In this document: piece by piece, positions 44,613 through 56,400 of the stretch | Layout: every line of letters starts with the position of its first letter | Position numbering within the stretch: position 1 is the stretch's first letter | Source of the DNA: Gordionus sp. m RMFG-2023 | Lineage: Eukaryota; Nematomorpha; Gordioida; Chordodea; Parachordodidae | Length of the DNA stretch: 64,000 nucleotides | Assembly: GCF_954871325.1 (NCBI RefSeq) | Contig: NC_088779.1 | Location: forward strand, 17,610,846-17,674,845 | Direction of reading: 5' to 3' | Translations under genes and position numbers: made by a program | Notes under the pieces: generated by a model | The model's input: the letters and a program-made list of their open reading frames with translations, nothing else | Databases searched by the model: none | Told to the model about the DNA's origin: nothing

Positions 44613-47211
44613 GTATTGAAATACGGAAGTGGGATTTTGAATCCCCACGTTTTATTCGGAATCTTTTTTTTAAATATTTTTTTAAAAATATTCTGAATCA
44701 TTATATTTTTTTTTTCCTTTTTTTGCCGTCGGGCTAGCACCATAAAATTTCATTTAGAGATATTTTATTTGTTATAATAAAATAAATGATATAAATTATA
44801 AAAAGGAAATATAAAATGCCAAAATAAGGGATTTAAAAAGAATGTTTAAAAAATAAATAGTATAAAATAATGAATGAAAAGGGATAAAGTTAAGAAAACA
44901 TTTTTTTAAATTTTTTTATAAAATCATAAATATTTTCACATGAATTATATTTTTAAAAATCCGAATTAAAAAAAAAATTATTTATTGTAACAATTATTCA
45001 ATGCAATATGACATTTCGTTGAACATTTAAGGCTGTTCTTGAAACACTCGCACCTTATATTCTACCGTGAAGCTCCTAAATATTTTTAACAGTTGAAATA
45101 AAAAATAAATATATTTTATGTACATGAATTAATTTGGGGCGTATATGTGGTCACTATAAAAATAGCTTAATTTGCCTATGATTGATATATCTTTGTTGGG
45201 AGCTTCAAAATCATTTAATTTCATAGTTTTTTACAGACTAGACACAATAAATGGTGTTAAAATTCTTCCAGCACACGTTCCTGTTAGAAGTTGAAAATTT
45301 AATATTTGAACATGAATTGAAGATGCCAATTTATTAAATATAATTAAAATCAAAACATAAAATGTAAAAATATAAAATCAAAGTCAAAATAAAAAAGGTT
45401 TCCCTTTCTTTTTCTTCTTAATATTACATTTTTTATCTCTATATTTATATTACTTACCATCGATATTATTTTATATAATTTTCCTTTAATTTTCTTAAAT
45501 TTAACCATTCGATTAACTTTACAATTTAAACATTATATCTTCACAATTTATATTAAAATTTCTTTAAATTTATAATTAATTCAATACACATATTCGACAG
45601 ATCCTACCCATATTTTATTTTGTTCAATTTTTAATACTTTCCCCTTCTAAATATTTAGGACAGATATTAGTTCTATATGTCCTATGGCTAGGTAAAAACA
45701 CGTTATGACCTAAGATAGTTATTTTGTCTAATTATTTGAGAATAAATTATGATTCGACGCCCACGATCATTTAAATATGAAATAAAGGAAGAGGTCCTTT
45801 TTAAAATATTATTGGTAGCACCTATTTTTCCATGTAATTTTATGGTCAACATTTTTTGAACAAGGACTATTAGTAATATTATGGATAATTTGAAAGCGCG
45901 AATCTTTGTTTGAAACCTTTGCGATTTTGGTAGCAATTTATATAACGTTCACATAATTTTCCTCATTGGTAAACAATTGACTTATCTGTGAACATATAAA
46001 TAAATATTTTATTTAATATCCCTTCTTTCCCTAATCGTTAAATATAAAAAAAGATAGCCCTCGCTCAGCCTAATTTTTAGAAAACCTTACATTTAAAATG
46101 GAGTTAATATTTTTCCAGCCTGACCCAGTATAAATTTGTTAGTTTTTATTATTCTATGGCATACTTTAGATTTTTGCGAATAGTTTAAAAGGAATTTATT
46201 AGTAAATAAAAAGTATTAATATTTTAAATTATCATTTCACAGCCCTATACAGGAAGTTAATATTTTTCCAGCCTGACCCAGTATAAATTTATTAATTTTT
46301 ATTATTTTATGGCATACTTTGGATTTTTGTGAATAGTTTAAAAGGAATTTATTCTTAAATAAAAAGTATTAATATTTTAAATTTTATCACTTTAAAGCCC
46401 TATACAGGACTATTATAATTTATTAGAATACAATATTTTAATAACTATAACTATATGATAAATAACATTTATTACCTCTTTCCTTATGTTCTTCAACTTG
46501 AGACAAAAGAGCAAGAAAAGCTCAATAGTTGTTAAATCTAATGTCACTTTTTTTTAAATAAAATATAGTGAATAATTTTTTCCGTTGCAATCTGACTCTT
46601 TAACATTTCATGTAGTATAAATCCTTGTCGGTAAGGAGCAGAGAATTGCCAGGAATATGATCAATATTGGTTAAGTCTAATTTATTTTATTCATGAACAA
46701 ATATTTGAGTAATTTTTACCATTGCTATCGATCGAGTCCTTCACATCAAACGTATGGGCATATTTCTCTTTTATAGAATCAAAAATTTAGATAAATAATT
46801 AGTGGAAACACAAGTTGCAATAAATATTTTATATTAATTCGGATTTTTTAAAAATTTCTATTCATGTGAAAATATTTATGATTTTATATAAATTTACAAA
46901 AACAAAAATGTCTTCTTAACCTTATCCCTTTTCATTCATTGTATACTTTAATTTTATACTATTTACTTTTTTAAACATTCTCTTTTTAAAACCCTTATTT
47001 TGGCATTTTAATTAAATCCTTTTTTATAATTTACATTTATTTTATTATAACAATTAAAATATCTCTAAATAAAATTTTCTGGTGCCAGCACCAAAGGGAG
47101 AAAAAAATATAATTTAGCATGGGAATTCGGAATATTTTTTTTAAAAATATTTAAAAAACAAATTCCGAATAAAACGGATTCCGAATCCCAAATGATTCCG
47201 TATGCCAATAC
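44613..47211. mobile_element. Element with about 370-bp inverted arms
   Basis: Arms 44613-44985 and 46838-47211 are reverse complements at high identity: GTATTGxxATACGGAA at the outer ends, then TTTTATTCGGAAT, a GCACC block, TTTGGCATTTTA and TTCACATGAAT inside. The centre is AT-rich. On the minus strand near 45060-45010 there is a Cys-rich RCECFKNSLKCSTKC and, near 45300, GRILTPFIVSS; both resemble C-terminal zinc-binding parts of some transposases, but I cannot assign a superfamily. No target-site duplication was found. Confidence 0.6.
46103..46408. repeat. Two-copy tandem repeat, 153-bp period
   Basis: GTTAATATTTTTCCAGCCTG begins copies at 46103 and 46256. Both run through GACCCAGTATAAATTT and TAAAAGGAATTTATT to CCCTATACAGGA, with about a dozen differences. 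It lies within the long inverted-repeat element. Confidence 0.85.
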
Positions 47212-47712
47212 TACACTATATATTTTTAAATTATAATCTTTTGGCTGTATAAAATAAATGTAATTAAAAATTACACAAAATAACGATTTTATTAATTAGG
47301 GAACAGTCAAAAAAATAAATGATATTTATATGTAGGAAATATTATTCATTAGACCCATAATAAACATTATCGCTAAAATATTAAGTATCCTAATTACATA
47401 AAAAATATTAAACTTAGGTCATATTATTCCTATTTTGAGATTGTTCAAATAACAAAAAAATAAATAAAATATCAATATCCACATTGTTAAACTGAAAATT
47501 TAAAGCTTATTCTAAATATATAAAGTATGCTTAATTTTTGTAAAACTTTATAATATTATTAAGTTAAGGAAACCTCTCCTCTTTTTTTAGATAGTCGATT
47601 TATATACTCTTTAAATTTAAAAAGAATTGTTTTCCTTTCTTTAATGTAGTAAACCATCAATATTATAAATAATAGATCTATATCAATCTATATAAAATTT
47701 TAACTATATTAG
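47212..47712. other. Upstream of the unrecognised gene
   Basis: AT-rich. The missing 5' exon or exons of the 47713-49939 gene should lie here or further left. None was identified. Confidence 0.3.
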
Positions 47713-49939
47713 GTCTCACAATTCCTAATGTGACTAAGAAAAAAAGAAGAAAGAAGATAAAAGGGGGTACAAATATACCAGGAAAGTTGGCTTGGCAATA
47801 CGTTTTGCAAGCTATGATTTCAACATATGAGGTCTACTTTTACTTAAATTTTATACCTACAATTATATTAATATTAATAAATATTTGATCTCATTTATGA
47901 AGTGCTGGTGCTCTACAAATAAATAAAGATGACATTTATATTTAAAAATATGGGCCTATCATATAAATTAAGGGAATTGAGTTTGATGAAGATAAACTTA
48001 TGATTGAAGATGAAGAGTTAAAACAATGGGTTCAAAAAAGATGCAGAGAAATCAAAGCGAAGGGAAATAAATATATAAATAAGATAAAAGATCTTCTGGA
48101 TATTGCAATGTTATCGGAAGAAGAACGTAACCCTCCTATTACAATACAAACTTTTCAACACATATTTACAATGGAATTTAAGGTATAATTACTATCAAAA
48201 TTACATATATTTATAATAATTAATTAGCAAAAGGCACTCTCCGATAATACAGTAAAATTATATAGTTTACTTAAAACCCTTGCATTGATTTAATTTAAGG
48301 ATAAATATGATGATCCAAATCAATATCATGAATTGAAAGATAATATTAATTATAATAGGCGCATTTCTGAATATTCAGTTCGAATAAACAAAGATCATGA
48401 CCCAAGAACAGGCATAATAAATAACCCATCAATTAATATTCAAGCATATCCTATATTACTTAGTGAATTCCATTTTAAACCTAATAAGGAAATAGTTTAC
48501 ATAGATGTTATGAATAATTATCATTATAATCTTTTAACAAAACAAAAAATGTATAAAGGATTGGAATTAGATTTAATAAGTCGCAGTTTAATTTTATTAT
48601 TAACTCAATATCCTTATGCTAATAGAAGATATATAAAATGGCGAAATGAACTTGAATATCATCAATTGGATAAGCATAACACTGAAAATTCACATCATAA
48701 TAAATTCAATGAAGAATCAAAATTGGGTTCATTATATTTTTTGGAAAAAAAGAAAAATGAATATGACGAAATAGATGAAAACTCGAATGATAGTATACTC
48801 CATAAACCCCAATCTCAAAAATCCCCTTTTACTATTGTTGGTCTCAAAGAAAGCAATTCCACGAACGTTGGTAGATATTGCGAAGGATATTCATCAGAAG
48901 TTAATAAATTTTCATTGGTTATAAACTATTATTAATTTAAAAAGGAAACTATTGCTTTATCTTTAACTAAAAGTATGAGCATAGTATCACAGGAAAATAT
49001 ACATTCCAATGAAAGACTATATTTAAATTTTGGAGATAATGAATCTTTAATCCCTCTAAAATATTTTAAAGAATCTTTCAATGGTTACTTATTGGCTCTT
49101 GATACGGATTCAAAATCTAGGGAAAATATACTGAGAAAAAGTTATTTTTCTTACTTCATATAAATCTTTAATCTATTATAACAATTAACATTTTACTATA
49201 AACGGGGCAAAAATTAAGTGCAACACAAATTAAATATGTTAAATTTTTATAATTTAATTAATTAAAAAATTGAAATTTATTAAAATAATTTATTATATAA
49301 AATTCGTAGATTTTCATATATTTATCGATAAAAAACTAAGAAATATAATTAAATTTTATTTTTTAAGGTATTTCAAGATCAAAATCTTTTGCCTGTAATT
49401 TGAATGAAATTTCAACCATTAATAGTTCTCATGAACATGAAAGTGATATATACTTTTATTAGTAATTAATTATATATTTTTCCCAAATTACAGCCATTTG
49501 GCCCCCAAAACAGAACTCAGATTTATCTTCCTATATGAGTATGACAGATACAAGTTCTTCTCGAATTTCGAATAATACTCAAATTTCTCAAAATTCTTTT
49601 GATTTTAAGGATCAAGTTTCTTTTCAAGATTTAAACATTAATAAAAATTATACAAGATGTAGTTCAAATTTTGAAAATGTTAATAAACAGAATTTCAAAG
49701 ATTGCAGTTATCAAAAATATAATGATTTCACTCAAAAGGATTATATAACATCAGATGACTCACAAAATTTATCTGCTAGTAAAGGAATATCAAGAAAAGC
49801 AAATATTACATCAAATACTATAAGTACAAATGAATCTTATAAAAATGGGGAAAAAGATGAATGGGATTTTATAACTAAAACGATAACATCACGAAGAAAG
49901 TACATAAAAAAATCTACGACTAGCGAGAGTTTTTATTAA
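47713..49939 (+). CDS. Unrecognised gene, seven 3' exons
   Basis: Proposed exons: 47713-47831, 47973-48182, 48228-48251 (24-nt micro-exon), 48300-48899, 48945-49140, 49368-49442 and 49494-49939. All are GT-AG with consistent phases, giving about 555 residues plus the end of a split codon at the 5' side. The N-terminal part is basic (KKKRRKKIKGG) and then reads IPGKLAWQYVLQAMISTYE, acidic DEDKLMIEDEEL, and KRCREIKAKGNKYI. The middle (AYPILLSEFHFKPNKEIVYI, then LISRSLILLLTQYPYANRRY) looks folded and globular. The last 250 residues are rich in Ser, Asn and Thr and probably disordered, ending in KKSTTSESFY. No signal peptide or membrane segment is evident. I do not recognise the family. The 45-nt intron 48900-48944 removes an in-frame stop. 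Confidence 0.7.
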
Positions 49940-51941
49940 TGATTATATTTATCACTTCTATTTTTAATGTTATACAATAATTTGACCTTTATTTAATGAA
50001 TTATTAAATGTTTTAATCTTATGTAATCGCCAATATAATATTTTTAGCCAGTGTTTGAAAATATCAAAATAATATATCAATAATCTATTAAAGTTTTTAT
50101 TATTGTTTTTAAATAATTTTAATTTATTCAGTTAATATTTAAATTATTTATAGTAATCAAGGTAATATAGAATTATTCTCCTAAAAATTCCTAATTTTTC
50201 AGACATATTTTATAGTTCTAGTCTAGTCATTTCAAAGCCAAAATTAGCTGCACTAAAAACACCCATCTCGAACTATTATTTAAAAACATTAGTATATTAG
50301 CTTAGTTCCTTTCTGGTTATTAATTAAAATTTTATAACGAATTTTCCATTTCCGCAATATTAGTTTGTTCCGATGGCGATAAAAAACGGGGTTATGATAT
50401 ATATGATATTTTTAAATAATATAATCCATTTAAAAGATTTTATAGAATTAGGTAAGAATGTGCAATGGGAGACTATATTTAAAAAAAGCTATCATTATGA
50501 ACATTTCATGGAACGTTGGTTCAAAACTAAGTCAATAGAATTTTTTTTAAAACAGGAAAAAATTAACATCCTAATATAACTTGACATAATATGCAGTGTC
50601 ATAAATTGGGATTTTGTTTTGTAAAATTTGATTTTTGGTAAATTATGTATTGCGTTTGGACAGTCATTTATATTTTTATAATTTATGTTTTAGTTTAATC
50701 GCATTAACCTTTTATTTTTAGATTTATAAAAGTTGATTATTGTAAAGTCCTTATAATTATGATTATTATAATTTTTAATAAATGTATTTTTAGTTTATAA
50801 TTTGAATTTTTGGCATGATAGGTGGTTTGTAATTTTTAAAAAATGTATTTTTAACTTGTTAATTTTTAATTATTTTTTTAAGTTATTATTCGCATCCCTA
50901 TAAAAAGGATACAAAATTTTATATTTCAATTCATTTTTTTTGAATTCATAATTTTCTTTTTATTTTTTTAAATTTTATTTTTTTTTGTGATTATAGATTA
51001 TAAAATTTGATTCGTTTTGTTTTTCGATTGTAATAATTTGGCATTTGAATAAAAAAATATATTCTGGAAATATTCTGAAATTGTGTAGTATTCTCGAGGG
51101 CATAACGTAAAATGCAGCTTTTAAAAATATTAAAGATATTATATAAAAGTGGTTTAATTTTAAATACTCTAAATATTTAAGAGAAATTTAAGCATAACTT
51201 TTCTAACATTTTGAAAATTATCAGAATAATGCTAATCATTATAGAAAAGTTTCATTCGATGTATATAATATATTTTACATTATATATTATAGACCATATT
51301 TTCATATTTTATAATGAGAAAATAATTGGGTCTTATAAGTTTGAGTTTTTAAATAAACACTATCATGAATCTCTAATAGTCTTTTACTTATATTACCAAG
51401 AAGGTACAACTGTAAAATTCCTTTTAATTAAATAAAATGCTCTTCTATGAAATACCTAAACAATCAGCAAATCAATAAAAAAAATTGTAAATTAATAGCT
51501 AGTACTGGCATGAAGTCTCGAAGTTATGAAAAGGGGCACAGAGAAGAACCCCCACTCCCAAGAAAAATATTTTGGTTCCCAAACTTGGAATCCACATTTT
51601 TTTCTAATGACTTATAATAATCAAAATATATTTACCCCAAATTAACTTGGGCCTCCCTGAAGCTCCTGCTATGCGCCTATGGCATGTAGAGTCTTGTTAA
51701 TTTATCCCTCGTAAATTTCTTAGTTATAGACATAAGTACAGCATAGACTCGCGCGAATACACCTGCCAACAATTGATGATTTCGGGTATAACTAAAATAG
51801 TACTAGTCTATATAATATGTTGGTATTTTAATTCAGTTTTTATTCTATGCAATATAATATAAATCAAAAAAAATGAATAAACTATTACAAAAGTAATAAA
51901 AAAATGTCGATTTTATAATATAAATATGTATCGAGATGGTA
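49940..51941. other. Intergenic, with a transposon end
   Basis: AT-rich with scattered short open frames that have no recognisable content. At about 51500-51690 is a GC-richer segment ending CTGCTATGCGCCTATGG, the reverse complement of a hAT-like terminus (CATAGGCGCATAGCAG). Its partner was not found. Confidence 0.4.
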
Positions 51942-51949
51942 TATAATAT

Positions 51950-53394
51950 CAGGCGCGTAACCAATGGGGGGGAAAGGGGGAAATTCCCCCCCCATCGCAA
52001 ATTTGACTATTTTCATAAATATCATTTTAAGCTAATAAAAATTTTACCCCCACCCCCCAGACCCCCCCCCCCACCAATCAAAATTTTACAAATATTTGAA
52101 TATCAATTTTCCAACATATTATTCAAAAATATTATGTAAAAATATTTAGTCAAAGAGATTGAAATCAAACGATAATTTATAAATAAGGCTGAGCATGAAA
52201 AAAGTAATGTGTCGTTAGCAGCGATATCATTATTGAATTCAATTGATCAATCAGAGTTTATCATTGCTGCTAGTTGCATCAATAAATTATTTTTAGCTCA
52301 CTACTTTGTAGAAATTTACAAAAACCAAATTTAGATTTGGTTCAAGTTATTGATTTGGCGGAAAATATACATGAACAGGTAGATACAATAAGAATGAATG
52401 TAGATAAATATTTTCATAATATTTATCTAGACGTTGAATCGAAGGCTAAATTTTATGATATAATACTAATTAAACCTCGTCTAGCACCTAGGCCATTATT
52501 GAGATGAAAATAAATATTGGCTCAACTGAAGAATATTATAAAATATCCATTTTCATCCCATTCTTAGATACTTTTTTATAGCAAATAAAAGTACGGGTTT
52601 TAGATAAAAAACAAGTCTTTAGCAATCTTCAAGTTTTATTACCCAAAGATCCTTCTTCATTTTCTAATGCCACTATTGGTAAAATTAAATATTTAGAAAA
52701 ATTTTATTCCTATGAGATTGATACTGAAATAAATTTAATCAGTGAATTCGAATTGTGGTATAAATATTTATACGTTTAGCTATTTTACCTGAGCATGCTA
52801 TTGATGCGCTCAATCGGTGTAAAGAAACCTTGGCTCAATTTCCTAATATTTCGAAGTTGTTTTATATTCTTGCATGTTTGCCTATTACAACATATACGAA
52901 TGAAAGAACTTTTTCCAACTTGAGAAGTTTGAAAACATATTTACGAAGTACTGAATCTTGGCTAAATGGGTTAGCTCTGTTAAATATACATAGAGATTTG
53001 GTTCCAAAGACAAACTAAATAATTAAAAATCTTGTATTTGATAAGAAGTTAAAAAAAACTTGTTAATTTAATTATTTTCTAGTCAATATTTTAAACTACT
53101 ATTAGTATTTTCAATAAAAAAAATTATATTCTACTTATATTGTATGAGAATTTAAGCTGAGGCTAGTTTTTAAAGCAAATTTTATAAAAAAAATGACATT
53201 ACACTTTATTTCAACTTTACATATAAATAAACCTTTACATTTAAAAAAACTTTATTAAATATAATATACCTAACTTGAAATAATAAAAAAGAGGCTTGTA
53301 ATATCCTATCCATAAGCACGAATTAGTAAATAATAGTTAAAAATAGAAATATAATAATTTCCCCCCCTATAAGAAAATCCTGGATACGCCACTG
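51950..53394 (+). mobile_element. hAT element, CAGGCGCGTA family, perfect duplication
   Basis: Left end CAGGCGCGTAACCAATGGGG and right end CCTGGATACGCCACTG are imperfect inverted repeats. TATAATAT is exact at 51942-51949 and 53395-53402. Plus-strand transposase pieces of the ZMYM1-like type: NIHEQVDTIRMNVDKYFHN, VESKAKFYDIILIKPRLAP (about 52370-52490), then in another frame LACLPITTYTNERTFSNLRS and LNGLALLNIHRDL before a stop at 53016. Frameshifts near 52500 and 52780 disable it. Long G- and C-runs sit just inside the left end. Confidence 0.88.
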
Positions 53395-53536
53395 TATAAT
53401 ATAATATATAAATTATAAAACACTTAATTATTTGACAGACACAACGAAGTTTTAGCCTATTAGTCATTGTCACGTATTCGTCAAATATTAAATCATTAGA
53501 GATTTTATTTATAATATTTTTCAATGCTCAATAAAC

Positions 53537-55430
53537 CAGGTGCGTAGAGAAATTTTCTACGGGGATGGGGAGGGGGGGGGAAGTAATATATTTTTTTTAT
53601 AATTGAAATATTTTGAAACATTAAAAATTTATTAGAACAAATCCTATTTTAAAAAATGATAATTTCGAACACAAATATAATAAAATAGAAAGTATTACAG
53701 AGCATAAAATTGTTAAAAAATATTATAGTTATACAAACCGGTGTGTAATAATAATAAAATATAAAATTAAACATAATAATGACGATTTAAAAAGTTAATC
53801 AAAATATAGTTCATATATGAAAATTTAAACTTCTTTTTGCGATGTATATTAAATAAAGCAACTCCATTCAGTGGATTTTCTGACATACTTCTGAGTAGAC
53901 CTATTAAAAAACGAATTCGAATCGAATAATTGAATGAATTTTCTTAATAAAATAAATTATACTCAAATAAATTGACAAATTTTTTAATTGTAAATTTGAT
54001 TTTGAAAAAATTATTATAATAATCTGATAATATGTAATCAATAATCTGATGAGAAAAAATATGTAATCAAGTTGTAAACCAACAAATATTGATTTAAACT
54101 ATTATATTTAAACCTGGGATCCAATATTGTGGTTATTATTGCATTATCGGCAGTTAAATTATAATAGCCCAACAATTTATCATATGCTATATTGAAACCA
54201 TTGTTAAAGAAAATATGGAAACCAGGTTTTTCATTTTTTAGGTTAAGAATTATAATATAATAAGATATAATCAATTTATAAGTAGAATAATTCTCCCCAC
54301 ATACCATATTTGTAGTTTTATATGAAGGCAATAGGATAGCCTTAATTTTTATAAGATCCTCTCATTCCTCCTATATGTTAACAAAGTATTATATTATTCC
54401 CTAATCATAAATTTTAGTTTATCTCTGATATTTGTTTTTATTGAAGAATTTTAATATTAGTGATTACTTCATTGATTAATTTTGTTATATCAGACTTTAA
54501 CAATAAGCCTCTTTCAATCATTTGGTAGGTGCTATTCCACCTTATTTCACAATCCAATTTTAAAAATTTAGGAGAGTGTGTATGTAGTGAACTACATATA
54601 TTTTTTAAAATAAATTTAACTATTTGGGATAATTACGAATCATTCTAATAATGTTTATCAGTTTTATAATATAAGGATCTTAAATTTTTAAAATTTCTTT
54701 GAAAATTAAATTAATTACATTAGCAAAGCATCGGATGTGACCTATTTTTATTAATGTATATTTTAAAGATAATCTATAAATAAATGTTTATTATTAGTTG
54801 CATTATCTAAAGTTATAATAAAATTTTTATTCTCCAAATTTTAATTATTTTAACAAAGGTTTAAAATATATTTTCAGTGCTTCTTTATTGGAGAGACATC
54901 CAAAAAAAATGTTACTTTAAAATTTTATCAATAAAATGGTTAGCCCTAAAAAAGGAATTTGTGTTGGGCTTGAATGTCAGATGAAAAATTAATCTGACTT
55001 TTATTTTTGGATATTATTTCCTTTACCAACTGTTCTTTTTCAGCAAATGTATTATACATATGCAATTTAAGAGTATTGGAGCTTGATTTTTCAGAACAAT
55101 CAAGATCACTTATAAAATCATTAAAATTATTTGAATTAACAGTTTAGAAGGTATATTGTTTTTATAATTTATAAATAATTTTAAAAAAGTTTTAAAATTA
55201 ATTTTTTAAATTGGTGATATAGGCTTTAAAAAAATTCAATTTTATTACACTTTTTAGTTTTACTAGTTGTGTGTGAATGAAACTTATCATAATGATTAAT
55301 AAGAGGGAATGTTGTTTTGCCTTTATATCTTATTGCTCTTGCAATGATTGCAAGCAGCCTTTCCGCCTTTATTGATTTGATATTGATCCCATATAATCAC
55401 TCTTTTTTGTGAGGAAATTTTGTTAACTTC
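53537..55430 (-). mobile_element. Decayed hAT element, minus strand
   Basis: Left end CAGGTGCGTAGAGAAATTTT followed by G-runs. On the minus strand a BED zinc finger reads RVIIWDQYQINKGGKAACNH (about 55420-55350), with the second Cys-His pair preserved. Near 54190-54085 the catalytic-domain block reads LLGYYNLTADNAIITTILDP (then RFKYN), a standard hAT signature. Stops are frequent. The outer right end was not established and may lie as far as 56250. Confidence 0.65.
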
Positions 55431-56080
55431 AACATCAAGCATAACTATTTCATCAGAAGCATTTATCTCTAACTTAATTAGGCAGCTAACAATAATTTAT
55501 TGTAGAGATGTATTATATTTTTATATACCTTTGTTTTGTGTAATTTTTTAATTATAAATATAATCAAAAGAAAAAATAGAAATCATTAATAATTCATAAA
55601 ATAAATTAGTATTGAATTTATTTCTGTTATCTGTGAATGTGATAAATAAACGTAAATTAGAATATATATATATGCGATAGTAAGTAGTAATAATATTATA
55701 AACCTTAATTAATATACATTTTGTTTTGAAAAATAGTTTAACCTGCTTCTAAATTTTGTAGCTTGGGGAAAGGAGTGTTATGCCCCTTTCACATGAATAC
55801 ACGTCTGGTTCTATGCAATTTTCAGAGAATTATTTATTTTATTTTTATTATTTCATTGTATTTCTCTTTTTATGGTTTTTCAATTTTATTTTAATATAGT
55901 TTTTATATATGTATTTTAAAAATAATTTAGTTATTTTAATATACTATAATTTTATCTAATATAAAATAAAAAGTTTAATTTAAAATAATATATTTATTTA
56001 ATTATGATTGATAAAAAAATAATTTCAAAAAATTAAATTCCAAAAAATTTAAAGAAAATATTCTCTCAGGCTCTATTAAT

Positions 56081-56156
56081 ATTTTAGCCTAAATAATATA
56101 TTTGAACGTCTATTTGTAAAATCTCGAGGCTTACATCATATTATTTGGCTAAAATT
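56081..56156. repeat. Palindromic MITE relative
   Basis: ATTTTAGCCTAAATAAT and ATTATTTGGCTAAAAT are inverted partners; the intervening GAGGCTTACATCATA matches the 14371-14558 MITE in reverse. Confidence 0.5.
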
Positions 56157-56400
56157 ATAATTAGGCCGTTTTAAAAAATGATCTAAATCGAACCGCTTAA
56201 CGCCACTACTTGAGCCCTTTGCCTCCCACCCATCTAGCAACGCTATTGTCCATATTTAATAAAACAAATATCTGCAATATCCGTTTGAAAATCTGGAAAA
56301 ATAGAAAGAATGATCTTAAGGCAGCTCCAATCCCCCATTCCTCCATATACACATAAAGTTAAATGCCTTTCGTTTAATAACATTATGTGATTGCTCTGGT

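Noticed and set aside
48918-48944. A 27-nt intron with GT-AG ends
   Set aside because: A donor 18 nt upstream (GTTAAT at 48900) gives a 45-nt intron in the same phase, which matches the other introns of this locus.
50373-50579. Plus-strand frame of 68 codons
   Set aside because: Composition is that of random AT-rich sequence and nothing similar is known to me.
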